Part shown: in pieces, positions 12,484 through 25,900 of the stretch
Layout: every line of letters starts with the position of its first letter
Position numbering within the stretch: position 1 is the first letter of the stretch
Assembly (NCBI GenBank): GCA_027186245.1
Contig: CP114481.1
Coordinates: 35,805,501 to 35,869,500, forward strand
From: Coriaria nepalensis
Lineage: Eukaryota; Streptophyta; Magnoliopsida; Cucurbitales; Coriariaceae
Reading direction: 5' to 3'
Length of the DNA stretch: 64,000 nucleotides
Translations under genes and position numbers: made by a program
The notes under the pieces: generated by a model
What the model was told of the DNA's origin: nothing
Seen by the model: only the letters and a program-made list of their open reading frames with translations
Databases searched by the model: none

Positions 12484-15400
12484 AACCCTAAAATCATTTC
12501 AATGAGTCATTTCAAGTCGATATCTTATTTCAAAGCAAGTCGAACGAATTCTATTTTTGCACTACAAACGCAAGTTTTGTGCATAACATGCAAGGGATCA
12601 ATGCAAGGAAAGTGTGCATTCATTGAACCTTAAAATCATTTCAATGAGTCATTTCAAGTCAATAACTTATTTCAAAGCAAGTCGAACGAATTTAATTTTT
12701 GCACTACAAACACAAGTTTTGTGCATAACTTGCAGATGATCAATGCAAGGAAAGTGTGCATTCGTTTAACCTTAAAATCATTTCAATGAGTCATTTCAAG
12801 TCAATAACTTATTTCGAAGCAAGTCGAACGAATTCAATTTTTGCACCACAAACACAAGTTTTGTGCATAACTTGCGAATGATGAATGCAAGGAAAGTGTG
12901 CATTCGTTTAACCTTAAAATCATTTCAATGAGTCATTTCAAGTCAATAACTTATTTCAAAGCAAATCGAACGAAATCAATTTTTGCACTACAAACACAAG
13001 TTTTGTGCATAACTTCCAAATGATCATTGTACGGAAAATGTGCATTCGTTTAACCTTAAAATCATTTCAATGAGTCATTTCAAGTCAATAAGTTATTTCC
13101 AACCAAGTCGAACGAATTCAATTTTTGCACTACAAACACAAGGTTTGTGCATAACTTACAAATGATCAATGCAAGGAAAGTGTGCATTCGATTAACCTTA
13201 AAGTCATTTCAATGAGTCATTTCAAGTCAATGACTTATTTCAAAGCAAGTTGAACGAATTCTATTTTTTCACTACAAACAGAAGTTTTTTGCATAACTTG
13301 CAAATGATCAATGCAAGGAAAGTGTGCATTCGTTTAACCTTAAAATCATTTCAATGAGTCATTTCAAGTCAATAACTTATTTCAAATCAAGTCGAACGAA
13401 TTCAATTTTTGCACTACAAACACAAGTTTTGTGCATAACTTGCAAATGATCAATGCAAGGAAAGTGTGCATTCGTTTAACTTAAAATCATTTCAATGAGT
13501 CATTTCAAGTCAATGACTTATTTCAAAGCAAGTTGAACGAATTCTATTTTTTCACTACAAACACAAGTTTTGTGCATAACTTGCAAATGATCAATGCAAG
13601 GAAAGTGTGCATTCGTTTAACCTTAAAATCATTTCAATGAGTCATTTCAAGTCAATAACTTATTTCAAAGCAAGTCGAACGAATTCAATTTTTGCACTAC
13701 AAACACAAGTTTTTTGCATAACTTGCAAATGATCAATGCAAGGAAAGTGTGCTTTCGTTTAACCTTTAAATCATTTCAATGAGTCATTTCAAGTCAATAA
13801 CTTATTTCAAGGCAAGTCGAACGAATTCAATTTTTGCACTACAAACACAAGTTTTGTGCATAACTTTCAAATTATCATTGCAAGGAAAGTGTGCATTCGT
13901 TTAACCTTAAAATCATTTCAATGAGTCATTTCAAGTCAATAACTTATTTCAAAGCCGGTCGAACGAATTCTATTTTTGCACTACAAACACAAGTTTTGTG
14001 CATAACTTGCAAATGATCAATGCAAGAAAAGTGTGCATTCATTTAACTTAAAATCATTTCAATGAGTCATTTCAAGTCAATGACTTATTTCAAAGCAAGT
14101 CGAACGGATTCAATTTTTGCACAACAAACACAAGTTTTGTGCATAACTTGCAAATGATCAATGCAAGGAAAGTGTGCATTCGTTTCACCTTAAAATCATT
14201 TCAATGAGTCATTTCAAGTCAATAACTTATTACAAAGCAAGTCGAACGGATTCAATTTTTGCACAACAAACACAAGTTTTGTGCATAACTTGCAAATGAT
14301 CAATGCAAGGAAAGTGTGCATTGGTTTAACCTTAAAATCATTTCAATGAGTCATTTCAAGTCAATAACTTATTTCAAAGCAAGTCGAACGAATTCAATTT
14401 TTGCACTACAAACACAAGTTTTGTGCATAACTTGCAAATGATCATTGCAAGGAAAGTGTGCATTCATTTAACCTTAAAATGATTTCAATGTGTCATTTCA
14501 AGTCGATATCTTATTTCAAAGCAAGTCGAACGAATTCTCTTTTTGCACTACAAACACAAGATTTGTGCATAACTTGCAAATGATCAATGCAAGGAAAGTG
14601 TGCATTCGTTTAACTTAAAATCATTTCAATGAGTCATTTCAAGTCAATAAGTTATTTCTAACCAAGTCGAACGAATTCAATTTTTGCACTACAAACACAA
14701 GTGTTGTGCATAACTTGCAAATTATCATCGCAAGGAAAGTGTGCATTCGTTTAACCTTAAAATCATTTCAATGAGTCATTTCAAGTCAATAACTTATTTC
14801 AAAGCAAGTCGAACGAATTCAATTTTTGTACTACAAACACAAGTTTTTTGCATAACTTGCAAATGATCAATGCAAGGAAAGTGTGCATTCGTTTAACCTT
14901 TAAATCATTTCAATGAGTCATTTCAAGTCAATAAGTTATTTCTAACCAAGTCGAACGAATTCAATTTTTGCACTACAAACACAAGTTTTGTGCATAACTT
15001 GCAAATGATCATTGCAAGGAAAGTGTGCATTCATTTAACCTTAAAATCATTTCAATGTGTCATTTCAAGTCGATATCTTATTTCAAAGCAAGTCGAACGA
15101 ATTCTATTTTTGCACTACAAACACAAGTTCTGTGCATAACTTGCAAATGATCAATGCAAGGAAAGTGTGCATTCGTTTAACCTTTAAATCGTTTCAATGA
15201 GTCATTTCATGTCAATAACTTATTTCCAAGCAAGTCGAACGAATTCTATTTTTGCACTACAAACACAAGTTTTGTGCATAACTTGCAAATGATCAATGCA
15301 AGGAAAGTGTGCATTCGTTTAACTTAAAATCATTTCAATGAGTCATTTCAAGTCAATGACTTATTTCAAAGCAAGTTGAACGAATTCTATTTTTTCACTA

Positions 15401-16453
15401 CAAACACAAGTTTTGTGCATAACTTGCAAATGATCAATGCAAGGAAAGTGTGCATTCGTTTAACTTAAAATCATTTCAATGAGTCATTTCAAGTCAATAA
15501 GTTATTTCTAACCAAGTCGAACGAATTCAATTTTTGCACTACAAACACAAGTTTTGTGCATAACTTGCAAATTATCATTGCAAGGAAAGTGTGCATTCGT
15601 TTAACCTTAAAATCATTTCAATGAGTCATTTCAAGTCAATAACTTATTTCAAAGCAAGTCGAACGAATTCTATTTTTGCACTACAAACACAAGTTTTGAG
15701 CATAACTTGCAAATGATCAATGCAAGGAAAGTGTGCATTCGTTTAACTTAAAATCATGTCAATGAGTCATTTCAAGTCAATAAGTTATTTCTAACTAAGT
15801 CGAACGAATTCAATTTTTGCACTACAAACACAAGTTTTGTGCATAACTTTCAAATGATCATTGCAAGGAAAGTGTGCATTCGTTTAAGCTTAAAATCATT
15901 TCAATGTGTCATTTCAAGTCAATAAGTTATTTCTAACCAAGTCGAACGAATTCAATTTTTGCACTACAAACACAAGTTTTGTGCATAACTTGCAAATGAT
16001 CATTGCAAGGAAAGTGTGCATTCATTTAACCTTAAAATCATTTCAATGTGTCATTTCAAGTCGATATCTTATTTCAAAGCAAGTCGAACGAATTCTATTT
16101 TTGCACAACAAACACAAGTTTTGTGCATAACTTGCAAATGATCAATGCAAGGAAAGTGTGCATTCGTTTAACCTTTAAATCATTTCAATGAGTCATTTCA
16201 AGTCAATAACTTATTTCAAAGCAAGTCGAACGAATTCAATTTTTGCACTACAAACACAAGTTTTGTGCATAACTTTCAAATGATCATTGCAAGGAAAGTG
16301 TGCATTCGTTTAACCTTAAAATCATTTCAATGAGTCATTTCAAGTCAATAACTTATTTCAAAGCCGGTCGAACGAATTCTATTTTTGCACTACAAACACA
16401 AGTTTTGTGCATAACTTGCAAGTGATCAATGCAAGGAAAGTGTGCATTCGTTT
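12484..16453 (+). repeat. Long higher-order unit, copy 2 (28 monomers, 3970 bp)
   Basis: This copy keeps the order of diagnostic monomers of 8797-12483. It is 283 bp longer because two monomers are present at 13330-13612 that copy 1 lacks. It is nearly identical to copy 3 at an offset of 3970: the AACCCTAAAATC start at 12484 recurs at 16454, and the open frame at 11936 just upstream recurs unchanged at 15906. Confidence 0.92.
13330..13612 (+). repeat. Two-monomer insertion distinguishing copies 2/3 from copy 1
   Basis: One 142-bp and one 141-bp monomer lie between the CAGAAGTTTTTTG monomer and the CACAAGTTTTTTG monomer. In copy 1, near 9620-9760, these two are adjacent. The inserted pair carries TTCAAATCAAG followed by a TTGAAC / TTTTTTCAC monomer. 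The same pair is found in copy 3 at 17300-17582, so the event pre-dates the duplication of copies 2 and 3, or the pair was lost from copy 1. Confidence 0.85.
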
Positions 16454-17590
16454 AACCCTAAAATCATTTCAATGAGTCATTTCAAGTCGATATCTTATTT
16501 CAAAGCAAGTCGAACGAATTCTATTTTTGCACTACAAACGCAAGTTTTGTGCATAACATGCAAGGGATCAATGCAAGGAAAGTGTGCATTCATTGAACCT
16601 TAAAATCATTTCAATGAGTCATTTCAAGTCAATAACTTATTTCTAAGCAAGTCGAACGAATTTAATTTTTGCACTACAAACACAAGTTTTGTGCATAACT
16701 TGCAGATGATCAATGCAAGGAAAGTGTGCATTCGTTTAACCTTAAAATCATTTCAATGAGTCATTTCAAGTCAATAACTTATTTCGAAGCAAGTCGAACG
16801 AATTCAATTTTTGCACCACAAACACAAGTTTTGTGCATAACTTGCGAATGATGAATGCAAGGAAAGTGTGCATTCGTTTAACCTTAAAATCATTTCAATG
16901 AGTCATTTCAAGTCAATAACTTATTTCAAAGCAAATCGAACGAAATCAATTTTTGCACTACAAACACAAGTTTTGTGCATAACTTCCAAATGATCATTGT
17001 ACGGAAAATGTGCATTCGTTTAACCTTAAAATCATTTCAATGAGTCATTTCAAGTCAATAAGTTATTTCCAACCAAGTCGAACGAATTCAATTTTTGCAC
17101 TACAAACACAAGGTTTGTGCATAACTTACAAATGATCAATGCAAGGAAAGTGTGCATTCGATTAACCTTAAAGTCATTTCAATGAGTCATTTCAAGTCAA
17201 TGACTTATTTCAAAGCAAGTTGAACGAATTCTATTTTTTCACTACAAACAGAAGTTTTTTGCATAACTTGCAAATGATCAATGCAAGGAAAGTGTGCATT
17301 CGTTTAACCTTAAAATCATTTCAATGAGTCATTTCAAGTCAATAACTTATTTCAAATCAAGTCGAACGAATTCAATTTTTGCACTACAAACACAAGTTTT
17401 GTGCATAACTTGCAAATGATCAATGCAAGGAAAGTGTGCATTCGTTTAACTTAAAATCATTTCAATGAGTCATTTCAAGTCAATGACTTATTTCAAAGCA
17501 AGTTGAACGAATTCTATTTTTTCACTACAAACACAAGTTTTGTGCATAACTTGCAAATGATCAATGCAAGGAAAGTGTGCATTCGTTTAA
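16454..17590 (+). repeat. Long higher-order unit, copy 3 (partial)
   Basis: The sequence follows 12484-13620 closely at an offset of 3970, up to about 17590. There copy 2 continues with AACCTTAAAATC and this copy switches to an AACTTAAAATC monomer with AAGTTATTTCTAACC, typical of the 21-monomer blocks. The switch marks a recombination junction at monomer register. Confidence 0.85.
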
Positions 17591-18390
17591 CTTAAAATCA
17601 TTTCAATGAGTCATTTCAAGTCAATAAGTTATTTCTAACCAAGTCGAACGAATTCAATTTTTGCACTACATACACAAGTTTTGTGCATAACTTGCAAATT
17701 ATCATTGCAAGGAAAGTGTGCCTTCGTTTAACCTTAAAATCATTTCAATGAGTCATTTCAAGTCAATAAGTTATTTCAAAGCAAGTCGAACGAATTCTAT
17801 TTTTGCACTACAAACACAAGTTTTGAGCATAACTTGCAAATGATCAATGCAAGGAAAGTGTGCATTCGTTTAACTTAAAATCATTTCAATGAGTCATTTC
17901 AAGTCAATAAGTTATTTCTAACTAAGTCGAACGAATTCAATTTTTGCACTACAAACACAAGTTTTGTGCAAAACTTTCAAATGATCATTGCAAGGAAAGT
18001 GTGCATTCGTTTAACCTTAAAATCATTTCAATGAGTCATTTTAAGTCAATAACTTATTTCAAAGCAAGTCGAACGAATTCAATTTTTGCACTACAAACAC
18101 AAGTTTTGTGCATAACTTGCTAATGATCAATGCAAGGAAAGTGTGCATTTGTTTAACCTTAAAATCAATTCAATGAGTCATTTCAAGTCAATAACTTATT
18201 TCAAAGCAAGTCGAACGAATTCAATTTTTGCACTACAAACACAAGTTTTGTGCATAACTTCCAAATGATCATTGCAAGGAAAGTGTTCATTCGTTTAACC
18301 TTAAAATCGTTTCAATGAGTCATTTCAAGTCAATAACTTATTTCAAAGCAAGTCGAACGAATTCAATTTTTGCACTACAAACACAAGTTT
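17300..18390 (+). repeat. Block duplicated 2978 bp downstream, copy 1
   Basis: This 1.09-kb block shares rare variants with 20278-21368: ACTACATACAC (17665/20643), TGTGCCTTCG, TTTTGAGCATAAC, TGTGCAAAACTTTC, GTGTTCATTCG and AAAATCGTTTC. The offset is 2978, the same 21-monomer distance seen in the first 5 kb. The match ends near 18388, where this copy reads TTTTGTGCATAACTTGCGAA and the other TTTTTTGCATAACTTGCAAA. Confidence 0.88.
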
Positions 18391-20277
18391 TGTGCATAAC
18401 TTGCGAATGATGAATGCAATGAAAGTGCGCATTCGTTTAACCTTAAAATCATTTCAATGAGTCATTTCAAGTCAATAACTTATTTCAAAGCAAATCGAAC
18501 GAAATCAATTTTTGCACTACAAACACAAGTTTTGTGCATAACTTCCAAATGATCATTGTACGGAAAGTGTGCATTCGTTTAACCTTAAAATCATTTCAAT
18601 GAGTCATTTCAAGTCAATAAGTTATTTCCAACCAAGTCGAACGAATTCAATTTTTGCACTACAAACACAAGTTTTGTCCATAACTTGCAAATGATCATTG
18701 CAAGGAAAGTGTGCATTCGTTTAACCTTAAAATCATTTCAATGAGTCATTTCAAGTCAATGACTTATTTCAAAGCAAGTTGAACGAATTCTATTTTTTCA
18801 CTACAAACAGAAGTTTTTTGCATAACTTGCAAATGATCAATGCAAGGAAAGTGTGCATTCGTTTAACCTTAAAATCATTTCAATGAGTCATTTCAAGTCA
18901 ATAACTTATTTCAAAGCAAGTCGAACGAATTCAATTTTTGCACTACAAACACAAGTTTTTTGCATAACTTGCAAATGATCAATGCCAGGAAAGTGTGCAT
19001 TCGTTTAACCTTTAAATCATTTCAATGAGTCATTTCAAGTCAATTAATTATTTCAAAGCAAGTCGAACGAATTCAATTTTTGCACTACAAACACAAGTTT
19101 TGTGCATAACTTCCAAATGATCATTGCAAGGAAAGTGTGCATTCGTTTAACCTTAAAATCATTTCAATGAGTCATTTCAAGTCAATAACTTATTTCAAAG
19201 CAAGTCGAACGAATTCAATTTTTGCACTACAAACACAAGTTTTTTGCATAACTTGCAAATGATCAATGCAAGGAAAGTGTGCATTCGTTTAACCTTTAAA
19301 TCATTTCAATGAGTCATTTCAAGTCAATAAGTTATTTCCAACCAAGTCGAACGAATTCAATTTTTGCACTACAAACACAAGTTTTGTGCATAACTTGCAA
19401 ATGATCATTGCAAGGAAAGTGTGCATTCGTTTAACCTTAAAATCATTTCAATGAGTCATTTCAAGTCAATGACTTATTTCAAAGCAAGTTGAACGAATTC
19501 TATTTTTTCACTACAAACAGAAGTTTTTTGCATAACTTGCAAATGATCAATGCAAGGAAAGTGTGCATTCGTTTAACCTTAAAATCATTTCAATGAGTCA
19601 TTTCAAGTCAATAAGTTATTTCAAAGCAAGTCGAACGAATTCAATTTTTGCACTACAAACACAAGTTTTTTGCATAACTTGCAAATGATCAATGCAAGGA
19701 AAGTGTGCATTCGTTTAACCTTTAAATCATTTCAATGAGTCATTTCAAGTCAATAACTTATTTCAAAGCAAGTCGAACGAATTCAATTTTTGCACTACAA
19801 ACACAAGTTTTGTGCATAACTTCCAAATGATCATTGCAAGGAAAGTGTGCATTCGTTTAACCTTAAAATCATTTCAATGAGTCATTTCAAGTCAATGACT
19901 TATTTCAAAGCAAGTTGAACGAATTCTATTTTTTCACTACAAACAGAAGTTTTTTGCATAACTTGCAAATGATCAATGCAAGGAAAGTGTGCATTCGTTT
20001 AACTTAAAATCATTTCAATGAGTCATTTCAAGTCAATAAGTTATTTCTAACCAAGTCGAACGAATTCAATTTTTGCACTACAAACACAAGTTTTGTGCAT
20101 AACTTGCAAATGATCATTGCAAGGAAAGTGTGCATTCATTTAACCTTAAAATCATTTCAATGTGTCATTTCAAGTCGATATCTTATTTCAAAGCAAGTCG
20201 AACGAATTCTATTTTTGCACTACAAACACAAGTTCTGTGCATAACTTGCAAATGATCAATGCAAGGAAAGTGTGCAT
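18391..20277 (+). repeat. Mosaic of monomer types between two duplicated blocks
   Basis: Ordinary 141- and 142-bp monomers only. It includes TTGCGAATGATG, AAATCGAACGAAATC with CATTGTACGG, and alternating CAGAAGTTTTTTG and CACAAGTTTTTTG types. The last CGATATC monomer I could find in the window lies near 20175. No non-satellite sequence is seen. Confidence 0.8.
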
Positions 20278-21368
20278 TCGTTTAACCTTTAAATCATTTC
20301 AATGAGTCATTTCAAGTCAATAACTTATTTCAAAGCAAGTCGAACGAATTCAATTTTTGCACTACAAACACAAGTTTTGTGCATAACTTGCAAATGATCA
20401 ATGCAAGGAAAGTGTGCATTCGTTTAACTTAAAATCATTTCAATGAGTCATTTCAAGTCAATGACTTATTTCAAAGCAAGTTGAACGAATTCTATTTTTT
20501 CACTACAAACACAAGTTTTGTGCATAACTTGCAAATGATCAATGCAAGGAAAGTGTGCATTCGTTTAACTTAAAATCATTTCAATGAGTCATTTCAAGTC
20601 AATAAGTTATTTCTAACCAAGTCGAACGAATTCAATTTTTGCACTACATACACAAGTTTTGTGCATAACTTGCAAATTATCATTGCAAGGAAAGTGTGCC
20701 TTCGTTTAACCTTAAAATCATTTCAATGAGTCATTTCAAGTCAATAAGTTATTTCAAAGCAAGTCGAACGAATTCTATTTTTGCACTACAAACACAAGTT
20801 TTGAGCATAACTTGCAAATGATCAATGCAAGGAAAGTGTGCATTCGTTTAACTTAAAATCATTTCAATGAGTCATTTCAAGTCAATAAGTTATTTCTAAC
20901 TAAGTCGAACGAATTCAATTTTTGCACTACAAACACAAGTTTTGTGCAAAACTTTCAAATGATCATTGCAAGGAAAGTGTGCATTCGTTTAACCTTAAAA
21001 TCATTTCAATGAGTCATTTTAAGTCAATAACTTATTTCAAAGCAAGTCGAACGAATTCAATTTTTGCACTACAAACACAAGTTTTGTGCATAACTTGCTA
21101 ATGATCAATGCAAGGAAAGTGTGCATTTGTTTAACCTTAAAATCATTTCAATGAGTCATTTCAAGTCAATAACTTATTTCAAAGCAAGTCGAACGAATTC
21201 AATTTTTGCACTACAAACACAAGTTTTGTGCATAACTTCCAAATGATCATTGCAAGGAAAGTGTTCATTCGTTTAACCTTAAAATCGTTTCAATGAGTCA
21301 TTTCAAGTCAATAACTTATTTCAAAGCAAGTCGAACGAATTCAATTTTTGCACTACAAACACAAGTTT
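20278..21368 (+). repeat. Block duplicated 2978 bp downstream, copy 2
   Basis: This is the downstream partner of 17300-18390, with the same rare variants in the same order. It differs at scattered positions, for example AACCTTTAAATC against AACCTTAAAATC near its start and AAATCATTT against AAATCAATT near 21150/18170. Confidence 0.88.
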
Positions 21369-22369
21369 TTTGCATAACTTGCAAATGATCAATGCAAGGA
21401 AAGTGTGCATTCGTTTAACCTTAAAATCATTTCAATGAGTCATTTCAAGTCAATAACTTATTTCAAAGCAAGTCGAACGAATTCAATTTTTGCACTACAA
21501 ACACAAGTTTTGTGCATAACTTTCAAATGATCATTGCAAGGAAAGTGTGCATTCGTTTAACCTTAAAATCATTTCAATGAGTCATTTCAAGTCAATAACT
21601 TATTTCAAAGCCGGTCGAACGAATTCTATTTTTGCACTACAAACACAAGTTTTGTGCATAACTTGCAGATGATCAATGCAAGGAAAGTGTGCATTCGTTT
21701 AACCTTAAAATCATTTCAATGAGTCATTTCAAGTCAATAACTTATTTCAAAGCAAGTCGAACGAATTCGATTTTTGCACTACAAACACAAGTTTTGTGCA
21801 TAACTTGCGAATGATGAATGCAAGGAAAGTGTGCATTCGTTTAACCTTAAAATCATTTCAATGAGTCATTTCAAGTCAATAACTTATTTCAAAGCAAATC
21901 GAACGAAATCAATTTTTGCACTACAAACACAAGTTTTGTGCATAACTTCCAAATGATCATTGTACGGAAAGTGTGCATTCGTTTAACCTTAAAATCATTT
22001 CAATGAGTCATTTCAAGTCAATAAGTTATTTCCAACCAAGTCGAACGAATTCAATTTTTGCACTACAAACACAAGTTTTGTGCATAACTTGCAAATGATC
22101 ATTGCAAGGAAAGTGTGCATTCGTTTAACCTTAAAATCATTTCAATGAGTCATTTCAAGTCAATGACTTTTTTCAAAGCAAGTTGAACGAATTCTATTTT
22201 TTCACTACAAACAGAAGTTTTTTGCATAACTTGCAAATGATCAATGCAAGGAAAGTGTGCATTCGTTTAACCTTAAAATCATTTCAATGAGTCATTTCAA
22301 GTCAATAACTTATTCCAAAGCAAGTCGAACGAATTCAATTTTTGCACTACAAACACAAGTTTTGTGCAT
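21369..22369 (+). repeat. Mosaic of monomer types before the 425-bp duplication
   Basis: Seven satellite monomers, including a CCGGTCGAAC type near 21611, a TTGCGAATGATG type near 21803, and the CATTGTACGG type near 21959, which lies 3404 bp (24 monomers) after its counterpart at 18558. Nothing other than satellite is seen. Confidence 0.8.
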
Positions 22370-22980
22370 AACTCGCAAATGATCAATGCAAGGAAAGTGT
22401 GCATTCGTTTAACTTAAAATCATTTCAATGAGTCATTTCAAGTCACCGACTTATTTCAAAGCAAGTTGAACGAATTCTATTTTTTCACTACAAACAGAAG
22501 TTTTTTGCATAACTTGCGAATGATCAATGCAAGGAAAGTGTGCATTCGTTTAACCTTAAAATCATTTCAATGAGTCATTTCAAGTCAATAACTTATTTCA
22601 AAGCAAGTCCAACGAATTCAATTTTTGCACTACAAACACAAGTTTTGTGCATAACTTGCAAATGATCAATGCAAGGAAAGTGTGCATTCGTTTAACCTTA
22701 AAATCATTTCAATGAGTCATTTCAAGTCAATAACTTATTTCAAAGCAAGTCGAACGAATTCAATTTTTGCACTACAAACACAAGTTTTGTGCATAACTCG
22801 CAAATGATCAATGCAAGGAAAGTGTGCATTCGTTTAACTTAAAATCATTTCAATGAGTCATTTCAAGTCACCGACTTATTTCAAAGCAAGTTGAACGAAT
22901 TCTATTTTTTCACTACAAACAGAAGTTTTTTGCATAACTTGCGAATGATCAATGCAAGGAAAGTGTGCATTCGTTTGACT
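22370..22980 (+). repeat. Three-monomer tandem duplication with private CC variant
   Basis: AGTCACCGAC occurs at 22441 and 22866 only. All other monomers have AGTCAATGAC or AGTCAATAAC. The offset of 425 bp is three monomers (one of them 141 bp). The surrounding ACTCGCAAATG and TTGCGAATGATCAATG variants are also shared, so this is a young local duplication. Confidence 0.85.
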
Positions 22981-25900
22981 TAAAATCATTTCAATGAGTC
23001 ATTTCAAATCAATAATTTATTTCAAAGCAAGTCGAACGGATTCAATTTTTGCACAACAAACACAAGTTTTGTGCATAACTTGCAAATGATCAATGCAAGG
23101 AAAGTGTGCATTCGTTTAACCTTAAAATCATTTCACTGAGTCATTTCAAGTCAATAACTTATTTCAAAGCAAGTCGAACGAATTCAATTTTTGCACTACA
23201 AACACAAGTTTTGTGCAAAACTTGCAAATGATCAATGCAAGGAAAGTGTGCACTCGTTTAACCTTCAAATCATTTCAATGAGTCATTTCAAGTTAATAAC
23301 TTATTTCAAAGCAAGTCGAACGAATTCAATTTTTGCACTACAAACACAAGTTTTGTGCATAACTTTCAAATGATCATTGGAAGGAAAGTGTGCATTCGTT
23401 TAACCTTAAAATCATTTCAATGAGTCATTTCAAGTCAATAACTTATTTCAAAGCAAGTCGAACGAATTCAATTTTTGCAGTACAAACAGAAGTTTTGTGC
23501 ATAACTTGCAAATGATCAATGCAAGGAAAGTGTGCATTCGTTTGACTTAAAATCATTTCAATGAGTCATTTAAAATCAATAATTTATTTCAAAGCAAGTC
23601 GAACGGATTCAATTTTTGCACAACAAACACAAGTTTTGTGCATAACTTGCAGATGATCAATGCAAAGAAAGTGTGCATTCGTTTAACCTTAAAATCATTT
23701 CAATGAGTCATTTCAAGTCAATAACTTATTTCAAAGCAAGTCGAACGAATTCAATTTTTGCACTACAAACACAAGTTTTGTGCATAACTTGCGAATGATG
23801 AATGCAAGGAAAGTGTGCATTCGTTTAACCTTAAAATCATTTCAATGAGTCATTTCAAGTCAATAACTTATTTCAAAGCAAATCGAATGAAATCAATTTT
23901 TGCACTACAAACACAAGTTTTGTGCATAACTTCCAAATGATCATTGTACGGAAAGTGTGCATTTGTTTAACCTTAAAATCATTTCAATGAGTCATTTCAA
24001 GTCAATAAGTTATTTCCAACCAAGTCGAACGAATTCAATTTTTGCACTACAAACACAAGTTTTGTGCATAACTTGCAAATGATCATTGCAAGAAAAGTGT
24101 GCATTCGTTTAACCTTAAAATCATTTCAATGAATCATTTCAAGTCAATGACTTATTTCAAAGCAAGTTGAACGAATTCTATTTTTTCACTACAAACAGAA
24201 GTTTTTTGCATAACTTGCAAATGATCAATGCAAGGAAAGTGTACATTCGTTTAACCTTAAAATCATTTCAATGAGTCATTTCAAGTCAATAACTTATTTC
24301 AAAGCAAGTCGAACGAATTCAATTTTTGCTCTACAAACACAAGTTTTGTGCATAACTCGCAAATGATCAATGCAAGGAAAGTGTGCATTCGTTTAACTTA
24401 AAATCATTTCAATGAGTCATTTCAAGTCAATGACTTATTTCAAAGCAAGTTGAATGAATTCTATTTTTTCACTTCAAACAGAAGTTTTTTGCATAACTTG
24501 CAAATGATCAATGCAAGGAAAGTGTGCATTCGTTTAACCTTAAAATCATTTCAATGAGTCATTTCAAGTCAATAACTTATTTCAAAGCAAGTCGAACGAA
24601 TTCAATTTTTGCAGTACAAACAGAAGTTTTGTGCATAACTTGCAAATGATCAATGCAAGGAAATTGTGCATTCGTTTGACTTAAAATCATTTCAATGAGT
24701 CATTTCAAATCAATAATTTATTTCAAAGCAAGTCGAACGGATTGAATTTTTGCACAACAAACACAAGTTTTGTGCATAACCTGCAAATGATCAATGCAAG
24801 GAAAGTGTGCATTCGTTTAACCTTAAAATCATTTCAATGAGTCATTTCAAGTCAATACCTTATTTCAAAGCAAGTCGAACGAATTCAATTTTTGCACTAC
24901 AAACACAAGTTTTGTGCAAAACTTGCAAATGATCAATGCAAGGAAAGTGTGCACTCGTTTAACCTTCAAATCATTTCAATGAGTCATTTCAAGTTAATAA
25001 CTTATTTCAAAGCAAGTCGAACGAATTCAATTTTTGCACTACAAACACAAGTTTTGTGCATAACTTGCAAATGATCAATGCAAGGAAAGTGTGCATTCGT
25101 TTAACCTTAAAATCATTTCAATGAGTCATTTCAAGTCAATAACTTATTTCAAAGCAAGTCGAACGAATTCAATTTTTGCAGTACAAACAGAAGTTTTGTG
25201 CATAACTTGCAAATGATCAATGCAAGGAAATTGTGCATTCGTTTGACTTAAAATCATTTCAATGAGTCATTTCAAATCAAAAATTTATTTCAAAGCAAGT
25301 CGAACGGATTCAATTTTTGCACAACAAACACAAGTTTTGTGCATAACTTGCAAATGATCAATGCAAGGAAAGTGTGCATTCGTTTAACCTTAAAATCATT
25401 TCAATGAGTCATTTCAAGTCAATAACTTATTTCAAAGCAAGTCGAACGAATTCTATTTTTGCACTACAAACACAAGTTTTGTGCAAAACTTGCAAATGAT
25501 CAATGCAAGGAAAGTGTGCACTCGTTTAACCTTCAAATCATTTCAATGAGTCATTTCAAGTTAATAACTTATTTCAAAGCAAGTCGAACGAATTCAATTT
25601 TTGCACTACAAACACAAGTTTTGTGCATAACTTTCAAATGATCATTGGAAGGAAAGTGTGCATTCGTTTAACCTTAAAATCATTTCAATGAGTCATTTCA
25701 AGTCAATAACTTATTTCAAAGCAAGTCGAACGAATTCAATTTTTGCAGTACAAACAGAAGTTTTGTGCATAACTTGCAAATGATCAATGCAAGGAAAGTG
25801 TGCATTCGTTTGACTTAAAATCATTTCAATGAGTCATTTCAAATCAATAATTTATTTCAAAGCAAGTCGAACGGATTCAATTTTTGCACAACAAAGACAA

